A stretch of DNA of 64,000 nt from JAAFIW01 sp031414805 (GCA_031414805.1 JANOQJ010000008.1:1-64000), one strand, 5' to 3'. Shown: positions 1 through 8,993, counted from the stretch's first letter. Translations and numbers: made by a program. The notes: generated from the letters alone by a model not told the origin.

Positions 1-38
1 TACTCAGCTATTGATGCAGTCCGCCGATGTGTGAGGTT

Positions 39-98
39 ACCGTTCGGGCTGAGGTATCGAAGCCCTCGCGAGCCCTTCGATACCTCAGGGCGAACGGT
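39..98. repeat. Long inverted repeat (hairpin) downstream of nth
   Basis: Two arms of about 24 bases (39-62 and 75-98) are inverted copies with two mismatches, separated by a 12-base loop. It lies downstream of the minus-strand nth gene and could act as a transcription stop. It lacks a U-run, so it may equally be a dispersed hairpin repeat. Confidence 0.7.
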
Positions 99-146
99 TC
101 GTATTTCGCCAGAGAGAATGCAGAGACAGCTGAGTAGTTACCAACT

Positions 147-206
147 TAATATCAAAAGTGCCATCAGCCCTTATAAATATTGCTCAAGCAGCTATCAAAA
201 TAATAG
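147..206 (-). repeat. CTGCTTGAGCAG dispersed element, copy 1
   Basis: Intergenic copy, inverted relative to the plus strand. It shows the core TGCTCAAGCAGCTATCAAAA preceded by the reverse complement of AAGGGCTGATGGC. It lies between the hairpin at 39-98 and the end of nth. Confidence 0.8.
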
Positions 207-210
207 TAAA

Positions 211-849
211 TCAAGCTGCTAAAACCTTCTCCTTGAACCCACAAAACCCCGCCACCCCACACCGCCAGCACTGCGGTTTGCGCGCTACGCAGACGTAGCG
301 GCCATGCAGGATGAGCCAGTGGTGGGCGTCCACCAGGTACTCGGGGGGCACGCGTTTCATCAGTTTCAGCTCCACCTGCAGCGGGTTTTTGCCAGGAGCC
401 AAGCCGGTGCGGTTGCTCACGCGAAAGATGTGCGTATCCACCGCCATCGCGGCTTCGCCAAAGGCCACGTTCAGCACCACATTAGCCGTTTTACGGCCCA
501 CGCCGGGCAGGGCTTGTAGCGCCTCACGTGTGCGGGGCACCACGCCGCCGTGTTGCGCCACCAGAATCTGGCAGGTTTGCATCAGGTGCTTGGCTTTGCT
601 GCGAAACAGGCCAATGGTTTTGATGTAGTCGGTCAAGCCGTCCAGGCCCAAATCCACCATGGCTTGCGGCGTGTTGGCCACCGGGAACAGGCGGCGCGTG
701 GCCTTGTTTACACCCACATCGGTGGCCTGCGCGCTCAGCAGCACAGCCGCTAGCAGTTCAAACACGCTGGTGTATTCCAACTCGGTGTTGGGTTGCGGAT
801 TGGCCGCTTTCAGCGTGGCGAAAAAAGGGGTGATGTCGGCAGCTTTCAT
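211..849 (-). CDS. nth: Endonuclease III
   Basis: Bifunctional DNA glycosylase/AP lyase of base excision repair that removes oxidised pyrimidines. The 212-residue protein matches the family length. The helix-hairpin-helix is at 114-121 (LPGVGRKT) with catalytic Lys120. Catalytic Asp138 sits in AVDTHIFRVSNR. The four iron-sulphur cysteines are at 187, 194, 197 and 203 in the C-x6-C-x2-C-x5-C spacing. All of these are at the E. coli enzyme's numbering, so the ATG at 849 is well supported. The gene stands alone, with a repeat copy and a hairpin behind it and a decayed gene diverging in front. Confidence 0.97.
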   Translation of the reverse strand: MKAADITPFFATLKAANPQPNTELEYTSVFELLAAVLLSAQATDVGVNKATRRLFPVANTPQAMVDLGLDGLTDYIKTIGLFRSKAKHLMQTCQILVAQHGGVVPRTREALQALPGVGRKTANVVLNVAFGEAAMAVDTHIFRVSNRTGLAPGKNPLQVELKLMKRVPPEYLVDAHHWLILHGRYVCVARKPQCWRCGVAGFCGFKEKVLAA

Positions 850-891
850 GTAGATTGCAAGGGCTTAAAAGTTGGATGGACAGGGAAAAAA

Positions 892-1267
892 ATGGCCAGA
901 TTTCCGCAGGGTTTTGACAAGCTTCACAAGCGTGCCAACGAGGGCGAGCGCCGGGTGCTGGCGGCCTTGAAGCGGCAACTGGAAGACGACTACACAGTGT
1001 GGCACGACACCCTGTAGGTGGATCACCCGCTGGCGCAAGCGCGTGGCTACGCCATTGACCTGGAGCATGCGCTGCCCAAAGTGCCGGGCTTGCTGCAAGC
1101 CACGGCTCGGCACGCTGGCAGGCTGGTGCTGCCCTGGGGCTTTGGCGCCCGGCGTTTTTGCTGCGTGCCAAAGGTGCCGCCGACTGGGTGCACACCACTT
1201 GGTGCTCAGCGCATCTGCCCCATCGCCTTTGGTGCAGCGCGTGGCAGATGCGCTGGAGACGATGTAG
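892..1267 (+). pseudogene. Remnant of a NERD-domain protein (helicase/nuclease-related)
   Basis: The first 41 codons (892-1017) read like the N-terminus of NERD-domain proteins (ANEGERRVLAALKRQLEDDY) and stop at a TAG. Homology-like text resumes in the same frame from 1018 (DHPLAQARGYAIDLEHAL, then HAGRLVLPWGFG). It then drifts into another frame ending LVQRVADALETM at 1267. Stop codon, frameshift and missing middle indicate a pseudogene cut from a protein normally several hundred residues long. The family call comes from recalled NERD patterns (xPLxQAR-Y, GRLxFPWGYG), not from a search. Confidence 0.6.
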
Positions 1268-1275
1268 CCCGGCGA

Positions 1276-2037
1276 TCAGCCGGTGCAGTTCGCACTCAGT
1301 GCTTGCAGCGTTTTGCCCGTTTTGGGTTCAAACACCACCAAATTCACCTGCCGCGGGTGCTTGGGGTCGGCAGCTATGGCGTTGAACTTGAGTTTTTGCA
1401 CGCCGCTGTAGCTGCCCACCGGCACGTACTGGCGCACCACAAAGTCGTGCTTTAAAAACTCGCCCTTGTTTTCGCCGGCAGACACTTTGCTGTTGTGGCC
1501 GTGCTCGGTCACGCTCCAGTAAGCTGCCCATGGGGTAGCGGGGTCTGTCGGAGTGACGGTGGCTTCAAATGCCGTGCCGCTGGCACTCTGTACCGCCAGT
1601 GCCACGCGGGCGGGCTCGCCCGGCACAGCGGCTTTGCCGGCCAGGCCGTGCCAGTCTGGCCAGTCTTGCCCGTTGCGCACCACCTGCGGCGTGTAAATGC
1701 TGCGCAGCTTGTTGATGGCGGCGATGTCCCGCTGGCGCGTGGTGTGCGCCGGGCTGGCAAAGCGGTCTACCCAGCCGATGTAGTCCCAGTAACCCACATG
1801 AAAAGCCTGCACCACGGCCTTGCCTTGCGCCGCGCTGTCTTTCAGGCTGGATGCCCACACATCGGCCGGTGGACACGAACTGCAGCCCTCAGACGTGTAA
1901 ACCTCGATCACGGGGGTCACGGTCGCGCTGGATTGGGCTGTGCACGCCGTTTGAGCAGAAAAACTGCTCCCAGCCCAGGTAAATACTGCTGAAGCAGCTA
2001 TTATTTTTATAGTGTTTTGAGCGGTGAAACGGGGCAT
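1276..2037 (-). CDS. DUF1223 family secreted thioredoxin-fold protein
   Basis: 253 residues with an N-terminal signal peptide, then the DUF1223 hallmark EVYTSEGCSSCPPAD with a CxxC pair. AFHVGYWDYIGW and FASPAHTTRQR follow, typical of the family. The fold is thioredoxin-like, the likely location is the periplasm and the function is unknown. The ATG at 2037 has a GGAG about 10 bases upstream. The hydrophobic part of the signal peptide (IKIIAASAVFTWAG) is encoded by a copy of the dispersed CTGCTTGAGCAG element, which is unusual. Confidence 0.88.
   Translation of the reverse strand: MPRFTAQNTIKIIAASAVFTWAGSSFSAQTACTAQSSATVTPVIEVYTSEGCSSCPPADVWASSLKDSAAQGKAVVQAFHVGYWDYIGWVDRFASPAHTTRQRDIAAINKLRSIYTPQVVRNGQDWPDWHGLAGKAAVPGEPARVALAVQSASGTAFEATVTPTDPATPWAAYWSVTEHGHNSKVSAGENKGEFLKHDFVVRQYVPVGSYSGVQKLKFNAIAADPKHPRQVNLVVFEPKTGKTLQALSANCTG
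1969..2014 (-). repeat. CTGCTTGAGCAG element, copy 2, inside the DUF1223 signal-peptide codons
   Basis: Minus-strand text AATAGCTGCTTCAGCAGTAT followed by TTACCTGGGCTGG matches the element core with one change in the loop. It overlaps codons for the signal peptide of the DUF1223 gene and is read without a stop. Confidence 0.75.
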
Positions 2038-2156
2038 GAAAGATCTCCAAAAATGGGCTGAAAACGCTGGAACCGGTGTGGCAAACTCGCGGCCCTCCAG
2101 GCGCTGTGCCTGTGGTTCGCTTTCTGTAGTTCGGCTTTGCCGCTTATTAGTTACCC

Positions 2157-4580
2157 ATGCAAAACCTCATCGCGCAACTTGCCGAAGAAATTCGCGTTAC
2201 CCCCACCCAAATTCAAGCCGCCGTCGACCTGCTGGACGGTGGCGCCACCGTGCCCTTTATCGCTCGCTACCGCAAAGAAGCCACCAACGGGCTGGACGAT
2301 ATTCAGCTGCGCGAGCTGGAAGCCCGCCTGGCGTACCTGCGCGAGCTGCATGCGCGGCGCGAGGCGGTACTTAAAAGCATTGAGGAACAAGGCAAGCTGA
2401 CCCCTGTTTTGCGCGCCGCGATTGACGCCGCACCCACCAAGCAGGAGCTGGAAGACCTGTACCTGCCCTACAAGCAAAAGCGCCGCACCAAGGGCCAGAT
2501 TGCCCGCGAGGCCGGGTTGGAGCCGCTGGCCGACAAACTGTTTGCCAACCCGCTGCTGGTGCCCGCTGATGAAGCGGTGGCCTTTGTGCAGGCAGGTCAG
2601 CATTCGGGTGGCGACGATGCGGCGGCGGTGCAAAATGACCCGAACGCACCCATTTTCACGACAGTTGCCGCTGTTTTAGACGGCGTTCGCGACATTTTGA
2701 GCGAGCGCTGGGCCGAAGACGCAACCCTGGTGCAAAGCCTGCGCCAGTGGCTGTGGCAAGAGGGACTGCTGGTGTCAAAAATTGCCCCAGGCAAAAACCC
2801 GCAAGACCCCGATGCCGCCAAGTTCCGTGACTACCACGACTACAGCGAACCCATCGCCCGCGTGCCCTCGCACCGCGCGCTGGCCGTGTTTCGGGGCCGG
2901 GCGCTGGAGCTACTGGACGCGAAACTGGCGCTGCCCGAGCTACTGCTTGCGCCTGAAGCCAAGCCTGGCCCCTCTTTAGCCGACGGCCGCATCGCCCTGC
3001 ACCTGCGCTGGAGCCACGCCGCCCGCCCGGCGGACGACTTGATTCGCAAATGCGTCAGCTGGACCTGGAAGGTCAAGCTCAGCCTGTCGGTAGAGCGCGA
3101 CCTGTTTACTCGCCTGCGTGAAGAGGCTGAAAAAGTCGCCATCAAGGTGTTTGCCGACAACCTGCGCGACCTGCTGTTGGCCGCGCCCGCCGGCCCGCGC
3201 GTGGTGATGGGGCTGGACCCTGGCATTCGCACCGGCGTCAAAGTGGCCGTGGTCGACGCCACGGGCAAGCTGCTGGCCACCCACACCGTCTACCCCCACG
3301 AACCGCGCCGCGACTGGGATGGCGCACTGCACACCCTGGGCCAGCTGTGCCAGCAACACGGCGTGCAACTCATCGCCATTGGCAACGGTACCGCCAGCCG
3401 CGAGACCGACAAGCTGGCCGGCGATTTGATCAAGCAAATGGCTAGTTTGAAGCCAAATCAGCCTCCAGCCCTTGTAGATACTGCTCAAGCAGCTATCGAA
3501 AAGGTAGTGGTCAGCGAATCCGGAGCCTCCATTTACAGCGCCAGCGAGTTCGCCAGCAAGGAAATGCCCGACGTGGATGTGAGCCTGCGCGGTGCCGCCA
3601 GCATTGCGCGCCGCCTGCAAGACCCGCTGGCCGAGCTGGTCAAGATCGACCCCAAATCCATCGGCGTCGGCCAGTACCAGCACGATGTAACCCAGGCCGA
3701 ACTGGCCCGCACTTTGGACGCCGTGGTGGAAGACTGCGTGAACGCGGTGGGGGTTGACCTGAACACCGCCAGCGCCCCGCTGCTGGCCCGCGTATCGGGC
3801 CTGTCGGGCGCTGTGGCGCAGGCGGTGATTCGTTTTCGGGAGGCCAACGGCGCGTTTAAAAACCGCCAGCAGCTCCTGCAGGTGACCGGCCTGGGGCCCA
3901 AAACCTTCGAGCAAAGTGCCGGTTTCCTGCGCATACGCGGCGGCGACAACCCGCTGGACATGACCGGCGTACACCCCGAAACCTACCCCGTCGTGCAGCA
4001 GATGCTCACCCAGACCGGCAAACCCGTGGCCGAGCTGATGGGCCGCGCCGACATGCTCAAAACCCTGCGGCCTGAGCTGTTTGCCAATGAAAAATTCGGC
4101 GTGATCACGGTCAAAGACATCCTGACCGAGCTGGAAAAACCCGGCCGCGACCCGCGTGGCCACTTCAAAGTGGCGCGTTTCTCGGAAGGCGTGGAAGACA
4201 TCAGCGATTTGAAGCCTGGCATGGTGCTGGAAGGCACGGTCAGCAACGTCGCCGCTTTCGGCGCGTTCATCGACCTGGGCGTACACCAGGACGGCCTGGT
4301 CCACGTCAGCCAACTCAGTCACAAATTCACCACTGATGCGCGCGAGGTGGTGAAAACCGGCGACGTGGTCAAGGTGCAGGTGGTGGAGGTGGATGTGGCG
4401 CGCAAGCGGATTGCGCTGACCATGAAAATTGGGCCTGCACCAGCGGGCCAGGGCAGGGCGGCTGGGGGGAAAGACAACCGGTTTGAGCCGGCGGGGCGGG
4501 GTCAGCGGGGTGGCGCGCAGGAGTCGGAAACAGCCATGGCAGGGGCATTCGCCAAGTTGCAGGGCTTGAGAAAGTCTTGA
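2157..4580 (+). CDS. tex: Tex, RNA-binding transcriptional accessory protein
   Basis: 807-residue Tex/Spt6-like protein. The Tex N-terminal domain starts at residue 1 and contains the VPFIARYRKE block. A YqgF/RNase H-like domain follows (VVMGLDPGIRTGVKVAVVD, near residue 350), then tandem helix-hairpin-helix segments (near 530-600). A C-terminal S1 domain (GMVLEGTVSNVAAFGAFIDLG, near 680-755) precedes a Gly/Arg-rich tail. It probably acts in the cytoplasm on nascent RNA. Around residues 429-450 about 20 extra residues (PALVDTAQAAI within them) replace the short link usually seen before KVVVSESGASIYSASE. They are encoded by an in-frame repeat copy. Confidence 0.96.
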   Translation: MQNLIAQLAEEIRVTPTQIQAAVDLLDGGATVPFIARYRKEATNGLDDIQLRELEARLAYLRELHARREAVLKSIEEQGKLTPVLRAAIDAAPTKQELEDLYLPYKQKRRTKGQIAREAGLEPLADKLFANPLLVPADEAVAFVQAGQHSGGDDAAAVQNDPNAPIFTTVAAVLDGVRDILSERWAEDATLVQSLRQWLWQEGLLVSKIAPGKNPQDPDAAKFRDYHDYSEPIARVPSHRALAVFRGRALELLDAKLALPELLLAPEAKPGPSLADGRIALHLRWSHAARPADDLIRKCVSWTWKVKLSLSVERDLFTRLREEAEKVAIKVFADNLRDLLLAAPAGPRVVMGLDPGIRTGVKVAVVDATGKLLATHTVYPHEPRRDWDGALHTLGQLCQQHGVQLIAIGNGTASRETDKLAGDLIKQMASLKPNQPPALVDTAQAAIEKVVVSESGASIYSASEFASKEMPDVDVSLRGAASIARRLQDPLAELVKIDPKSIGVGQYQHDVTQAELARTLDAVVEDCVNAVGVDLNTASAPLLARVSGLSGAVAQAVIRFREANGAFKNRQQLLQVTGLGPKTFEQSAGFLRIRGGDNPLDMTGVHPETYPVVQQMLTQTGKPVAELMGRADMLKTLRPELFANEKFGVITVKDILTELEKPGRDPRGHFKVARFSEGVEDISDLKPGMVLEGTVSNVAAFGAFIDLGVHQDGLVHVSQLSHKFTTDAREVVKTGDVVKVQVVEVDVARKRIALTMKIGPAPAGQGRAAGGKDNRFEPAGRGQRGGAQESETAMAGAFAKLQGLRKS
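3440..3508 (-). repeat. CTGCTTGAGCAG element, copy 3, in frame inside tex
   Basis: Nearly full-length copy in inverted orientation; its reverse complement has GATAGCTGCTTGAGCAGTAT followed by CTACAAGGGCTGGAGG. It is read through in the tex frame as PALVDTAQAAI with no stop. Confidence 0.88.
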
Positions 4581-4635
4581 ACCAATGACGGACGACTTAA
4601 GAAAGCCGCAGTTACAGTCGCTTAAGATTTAGCAC

Positions 4636-6087
4636 ATGAATCAGACGTCGTTACCGAAATGGCAGCAATTGCTGGCGCACGGATTCGGCGGGGTCGCCCA
4701 AGCGATGCTGGGTGTGTTGGCGCTGGTGGCGGTGATGATGATTGGTAGTGCGTTGTCGAGCTGGGCTGATAGCCACCCACTGGGCCCACGCTTTTTTGGT
4801 GCGCCCGCGCCGCTTTTGGCCTACCGCGTGCCGCCAGACCTGCCGACCGTGCCCCCGTGCGCGGGCGCGCTATGCGGCTTGGCCGCGGTGGTACCCGCGG
4901 TGCAAAGCCTACCCACCGGCGCGGGTTTTGTCTCAGCACGGGCGCAGCTGGTGCTGCCCCCGCCCACCCTGGTGCAAGCACCCGAAGGAGGTTATTTGCA
5001 GGCAGTGGGCGTAGTGGATGAGCGCAAGCCAGTTGTTCAGCGGCCTGCGCGCCTGAACACGCTGGACCATGACCCTGAATCTTCAGGGCCGATCGTCATG
5101 GCGCTGGCGCACCGAGGAGGCGAAGCAAAACCCGTTGTGGTCCAGGACGAAGGATTCGTGACGGCCTGGAGCCTGATAGATGCCGACTCGCAGCAGGCAG
5201 ACGTGATGTGGACGCCACCGCCAAAAAATGCCAATGCAGACTCCACTGATTCAGCCAAAGCCAGACGCGTGCAGTGGAATCAGCTGAAATTTCGTTCGTT
5301 GCAGTTTCAACCCGTGCCCCGATTGGTGGGCCTGCGGCTGGCCAGCACGGAGCAAACGCGCGCCATTACAGTGGGCAGCATTGCGGTGCTGGCGTGGGGA
5401 GATGGCCGGCCGGCACTCACGCCCTACACCGATCAAATTGTGCCCAGCAATGGCGTGGCTGGCGTAGTGCGGGCCGTGACGAGCGTTGACCCCGCTGTTG
5501 AGCTTCAAGTCGAGGTGCCGCGATCAAGCGCCTACGGAGAGGGCCATTGGCTGTGGCTGCGCATGAACGGCATGCCCGGCCATGAAGCGGTGTTGCCAAC
5601 GCAAATTTATGCCGACTTCTTTGTGCCTGACATTCCCGAGGCTGAAAAAATGACGTTGGGCCAAGATCGCTACACCGCCAGCCGGATTGCCACGGCTTAT
5701 TCCAAATTGCCCCGCGAGAGCATGCGGGTGGTGCCATCGACCGCTGCAGACACCGCCTGCGCCCAGCCCGCCGCGCCCCACCATGCTTGCGTGTGGGCCG
5801 AAATTGCTGGTGTGGCGGTGCCCGTGCAAGTCAGTGTGGTGGACAGGGGTGCGAGACGCGTGGGCATACGCGAGCGCGGCGTGTTCGCGGGCAAATCCAT
5901 CGCCCCTGACCACTGGGCTTCGCTGCCTGTGCAGGTACGTCGCGCGCTGTCAGGCGGCGACACGGCCAGTGCCGCGCTGGCCAGGCCTGCGCTGGGTGCA
6001 AAAACCCCTATTGTGTTGAATCCGCTGCCTGCCACTGCTGTGGGGCAAAGCGTGGGCACTCGCGTATCGAACCCCCAATCGCCATAA
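4636..6087 (+). CDS. Unknown membrane-anchored protein, first gene of the TelA unit
   Basis: 483 residues, not recognised. One hydrophobic segment near residues 20-44 (VAQAMLGVLALVAVMMIGSA) suggests a signal anchor with a large periplasmic part. The rest is Pro/Ala/Val-rich with predicted beta character and a few cysteines (CAGALC near 75; others near 375-390). The ATG at 4636 has no clear Shine-Dalgarno. Only 6 bases separate its stop from the next GTG, and the four genes 4636-8889 run in one direction with tiny gaps or overlaps, so it is probably co-transcribed with the TelA homologue. Confidence 0.75.
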   Translation: MNQTSLPKWQQLLAHGFGGVAQAMLGVLALVAVMMIGSALSSWADSHPLGPRFFGAPAPLLAYRVPPDLPTVPPCAGALCGLAAVVPAVQSLPTGAGFVSARAQLVLPPPTLVQAPEGGYLQAVGVVDERKPVVQRPARLNTLDHDPESSGPIVMALAHRGGEAKPVVVQDEGFVTAWSLIDADSQQADVMWTPPPKNANADSTDSAKARRVQWNQLKFRSLQFQPVPRLVGLRLASTEQTRAITVGSIAVLAWGDGRPALTPYTDQIVPSNGVAGVVRAVTSVDPAVELQVEVPRSSAYGEGHWLWLRMNGMPGHEAVLPTQIYADFFVPDIPEAEKMTLGQDRYTASRIATAYSKLPRESMRVVPSTAADTACAQPAAPHHACVWAEIAGVAVPVQVSVVDRGARRVGIRERGVFAGKSIAPDHWASLPVQVRRALSGGDTASAALARPALGAKTPIVLNPLPATAVGQSVGTRVSNPQSP

Positions 6088-6093
6088 AAAGCT

Positions 6094-6861
6094 GTGAAGA
6101 AAGCATCCGCCCCTTTGCAGGTTCCCGACTTCGGCCTGGTGCCGCAGGACGACCGGCGCAGCGATGTGCTGCCGCCGCTGCCCAGCTTGCAAGCCTTGCT
6201 GCAAGCGCCGCTGCACGATGTGCGCCAGTTAGGACATATCCCAGGCTCGTCCGATGCGGCGTTCAGTCGAGCCCAGGTGACCGACAGCCCCGTGAGGCAG
6301 TTGGCCGCCGTGACTGAGCGGCTGGTGCCCATGATCGATAGCTTCAGACGGCCCAAGGACGGGCTGGCTCATTGGTGGCAGCGCTTTACCGGCCTGGCGC
6401 TGGAGCGGGAGTTGAGCTATTGGCATGCCTGCACGCAGCTGGAAAGCGCGGCGGCAAACGGCAAGCGCCTGGCGTTACAGGTTCAAGGCGTGGGCCAATC
6501 GCTGGCGAACGAACGCAAGCGGGCCATGGACGAAGCCCAATGGCTGGCGCAGGTGGTACATGTCGGGCAACTGGCTTTGCAGCCGCAATTTCAGTCGCAG
6601 CGAAGCGCTGCCGCGTTTGCCGACCAGAGAGACTATTGGGCCCGCTTTGCCCGGCGCATCGACAACTTGAACGCCTTGCACAACGCCAGCTTGCTGGGCG
6701 CCGAGCAGGTCAAGCTGGCTCAGGCGCAGGCCGACGCGGTGCAAGATCGGTTTGCAGAGGTGCTGACCGTGCTGTTGCCGCTGTGGCGGCAGCGCATTGG
6801 CTTTGAGCTTTTTTCCAAACAATTTGGTCAGACGCATAACAACGAGGAGCAATTGCTTTGA
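6094..6861 (+). CDS. Unknown cytoplasmic protein of the TelA unit
   Basis: 255 residues, GTG start at 6094, not recognised. No signal peptide or membrane segment is seen. The second half is rich in Ala, Gln, Leu and Arg, with long helical stretches (residues 110-230) suggesting coiled-coil or helical-bundle packing. The stop overlaps the TTG start of the TelA gene (TTGA). TelA-family proteins are also long helical proteins, so this may be a partner; that is inferred from order only. Confidence 0.75.
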   Translation: MKKASAPLQVPDFGLVPQDDRRSDVLPPLPSLQALLQAPLHDVRQLGHIPGSSDAAFSRAQVTDSPVRQLAAVTERLVPMIDSFRRPKDGLAHWWQRFTGLALERELSYWHACTQLESAAANGKRLALQVQGVGQSLANERKRAMDEAQWLAQVVHVGQLALQPQFQSQRSAAAFADQRDYWARFARRIDNLNALHNASLLGAEQVKLAQAQADAVQDRFAEVLTVLLPLWRQRIGFELFSKQFGQTHNNEEQLL

Positions 6862-7961
6862 ACGAAATGACCACCACGTCTGTATCTGTCGCATTAGCAA
6901 TGGATGAAAAGCAACTGGAAGCCTTGGGATTGAGCCTGGCCGATGGCCCCGACATTGCCAATCTGGCCCAAAGTCTGGACATCCACAAACGCGACCAGCT
7001 CAGCCGCTTTGGCCAAAATGCGACGCAGAAAAGCGCGGGCTTTGCCGACCACTTGCTCTCGCAGGTGCGCGCGGGCGACGTGGAGGGCTTGGGCAGCAAG
7101 CTCACCGAGATCGTGACCCAGGCGCAATCGCTGAACCTGCACGCCCTGGGTGAAAAGCGCTCGCGCCTGCCCTTGATTGGCGGCTTGATTGACCGCGTGC
7201 GGCAGAGAAAAGACGAACTGGTGGCTCAATTTAGCTCCGTTCAAACCAATATTGAGCGGTTGATGGGCGAGGTCACAGGCATGCAGCGCGGACTGCAATC
7301 GCGCATCGAGTCACTCGACCAGGGCTTTGCCGCCGTCAAAGGTGAGTACCGCGAGTTGGGCTTGCACATTGCGGCGGGACAAGTGGCCTTGCAGCGCATT
7401 CGCACGGAAGTGACCGATGGTCAAACCAAGGCCGCGTCTGGCCAACTGTCGCCACTGCAAAGCCAAGAGCTGCAAGACAAAATTGCCGCATCCGACATGC
7501 TGGACAAGCGCATCGCCGATATGCGCGTGTTGCAACATTCGGCGCTACAGACGCTGCCGATGATTCGCCTGGTGCAGACCAACAACTCCATGTTGATCGA
7601 GAAGTTTCACACCGTGAAAGAACTCACCCTGCCAGCCTGGAAGCGTCAATTCATGCTTGCGCTGTCGCTTCAAGAGCAGCGAAGCGCCGTACAGCTGGCG
7701 GGCACTATTGATGATGCGACGAATGCTTTTCTGAAAGAAAACGCTCAGCTTCTAAAAACTAACACGCTGGCCACAGCACAAAGCAACCAACGCATGGTGA
7801 TTGACGTGAGCACCTTGCAAGAGGTGCAAAGCACCCTGTTGAGCACGGTGCAGGAGGTCATCAAAATCAATCAGGATGGCTTGAAACAACGCGCCAGCGT
7901 GGCCGATCAGCTGGCGCAAATGCGGGAGCAACTCAAGCTGCAATTGAGCCAGAACCAGTGA
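6858..7961 (+). CDS. TelA/KlaA-family toxic anion resistance protein
   Basis: 367 residues of the TelA family (toxic anion resistance, PF05816 type). Family features include the early SRFGQNATQKSAGFADHLLSQ-like block, LTEIVTQAQSLN, LPLIGGLIDRVRQRKDEL and the C-terminal TNTLATAQSNQRMVIDVSTLQ region. It is almost all alpha-helical and cytoplasmic. The TTG at 6858 is preferred over ATG 6867 because GAGGAG (6844-6849) is 8 bases before it and it overlaps the previous stop. TelA is linked to tellurite resistance on plasmids, but the chromosomal function is poorly known. No ter genes are nearby. Confidence 0.9.
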   Translation: MNEMTTTSVSVALAMDEKQLEALGLSLADGPDIANLAQSLDIHKRDQLSRFGQNATQKSAGFADHLLSQVRAGDVEGLGSKLTEIVTQAQSLNLHALGEKRSRLPLIGGLIDRVRQRKDELVAQFSSVQTNIERLMGEVTGMQRGLQSRIESLDQGFAAVKGEYRELGLHIAAGQVALQRIRTEVTDGQTKAASGQLSPLQSQELQDKIAASDMLDKRIADMRVLQHSALQTLPMIRLVQTNNSMLIEKFHTVKELTLPAWKRQFMLALSLQEQRSAVQLAGTIDDATNAFLKENAQLLKTNTLATAQSNQRMVIDVSTLQEVQSTLLSTVQEVIKINQDGLKQRASVADQLAQMREQLKLQLSQNQ

Positions 7962-7965
7962 AACC

Positions 7966-8889
7966 GTGAGCACATCCAAGCAAGACGACGCGGCCAACGA
8001 TCAAGCCGCCCACGAAGCCTACGAACGGCACGCCCAAAACGATATCCTGATGGATCGCGTTCAGCTGCTCAAGCTGCGCACCGCCTTGGTGGGCGTACTG
8101 GGGTTTTTGCTGCTGGCCACTACTGTGGCGGCGCTGATCGCTTTTTTTCCACAAGCCCTTGCCGCCATCAAACACCTGTGGGCCAGTCGGTCGGTTGTGC
8201 ATGTGCCCGGCCAGCTGTTTAGCAATTTGGCCAGCACGACCCGCATGCCCTGGATTTTGCCGATCGCGTTTTTAGCTGTGGCTGCATTGGGCGTGAGCGC
8301 CATGTCGCGCGATGCAATGACGGCTTTTCAGCGCAAGTGCTGGCTGGCTTTGATGGTGGTTTTGGGTGCTGGTGCCGTTTGGACGCAGCTGTCCAGCGAC
8401 GGCAGCCGGACCGCCCAAGCCCAGCTGGAAGCCGCGCTAAAAAAGCAGGATTGGGCACGGGCCGCTACGCTGCTCAGCGGGGCCAACCCCAGGGGCGCTG
8501 AATATGTGCTGGCACAAATTGCTTTGGCCCAGGGCGACGCCGCGGGTGCACGCGAGCAGGGCTTGAAACTCATGCCCGCAGTGGAGCAGTTGTTGATGCA
8601 TCCACAACTTGAGAATCAATCAGCGGTGTTCTTGCGCGAGATGCGTCCATTGGTGCTGCGGCGCATCGATCTGGCGACCTATGGTGCCGCGCACAGCGAG
8701 GTATCAATCGCATTAGCGCAAGGGCGTGGCACGCCTGAGCCCTCGGCCTGGGGCAGCGCCATTCAGCTTGGGGTGGCTTTGCTGGCATCGGCGATGGGCT
8801 TGGTGTGCGCGGGGCTGGTTCTGGGGTTGTGGTACGGCATGGTCAAACGCGTGCGCGCCGTGCGGCTGTGGGCTTCGATGGCGATGTGA
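7966..8889 (+). CDS. Unknown four-helix membrane protein, last gene of the TelA unit
   Basis: 307 residues, GTG start at 7966, 4 bases after the TelA stop. Four hydrophobic segments are visible near residues 39-61, 95-113, 125-143 and 268-292. Between the third and fourth lies a helical domain with TPR-like text (LEAALKKQDWARAATLLSG, LAQIALAQGDAAGAREQGL). It may anchor or scaffold the TelA protein at the membrane. The role is not known. Confidence 0.78.
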   Translation: MSTSKQDDAANDQAAHEAYERHAQNDILMDRVQLLKLRTALVGVLGFLLLATTVAALIAFFPQALAAIKHLWASRSVVHVPGQLFSNLASTTRMPWILPIAFLAVAALGVSAMSRDAMTAFQRKCWLALMVVLGAGAVWTQLSSDGSRTAQAQLEAALKKQDWARAATLLSGANPRGAEYVLAQIALAQGDAAGAREQGLKLMPAVEQLLMHPQLENQSAVFLREMRPLVLRRIDLATYGAAHSEVSIALAQGRGTPEPSAWGSAIQLGVALLASAMGLVCAGLVLGLWYGMVKRVRAVRLWASMAM

Positions 8890-8993
8890 CAACTGGCATC
8901 CGCTAACCGGTGTTAGAGCCGGGCCAGCCGCCCCAGCGCGAGCCTCAGTGTGTCGTCTTGCTTGGCAAGCAAAAACGCACCACTTCGGCACTT

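Noticed and set aside
2976..4322. Long open frame antisense to tex (448 codons)
   Set aside because: Shadow of codon bias; no recognisable domain, and tex itself is unambiguous.
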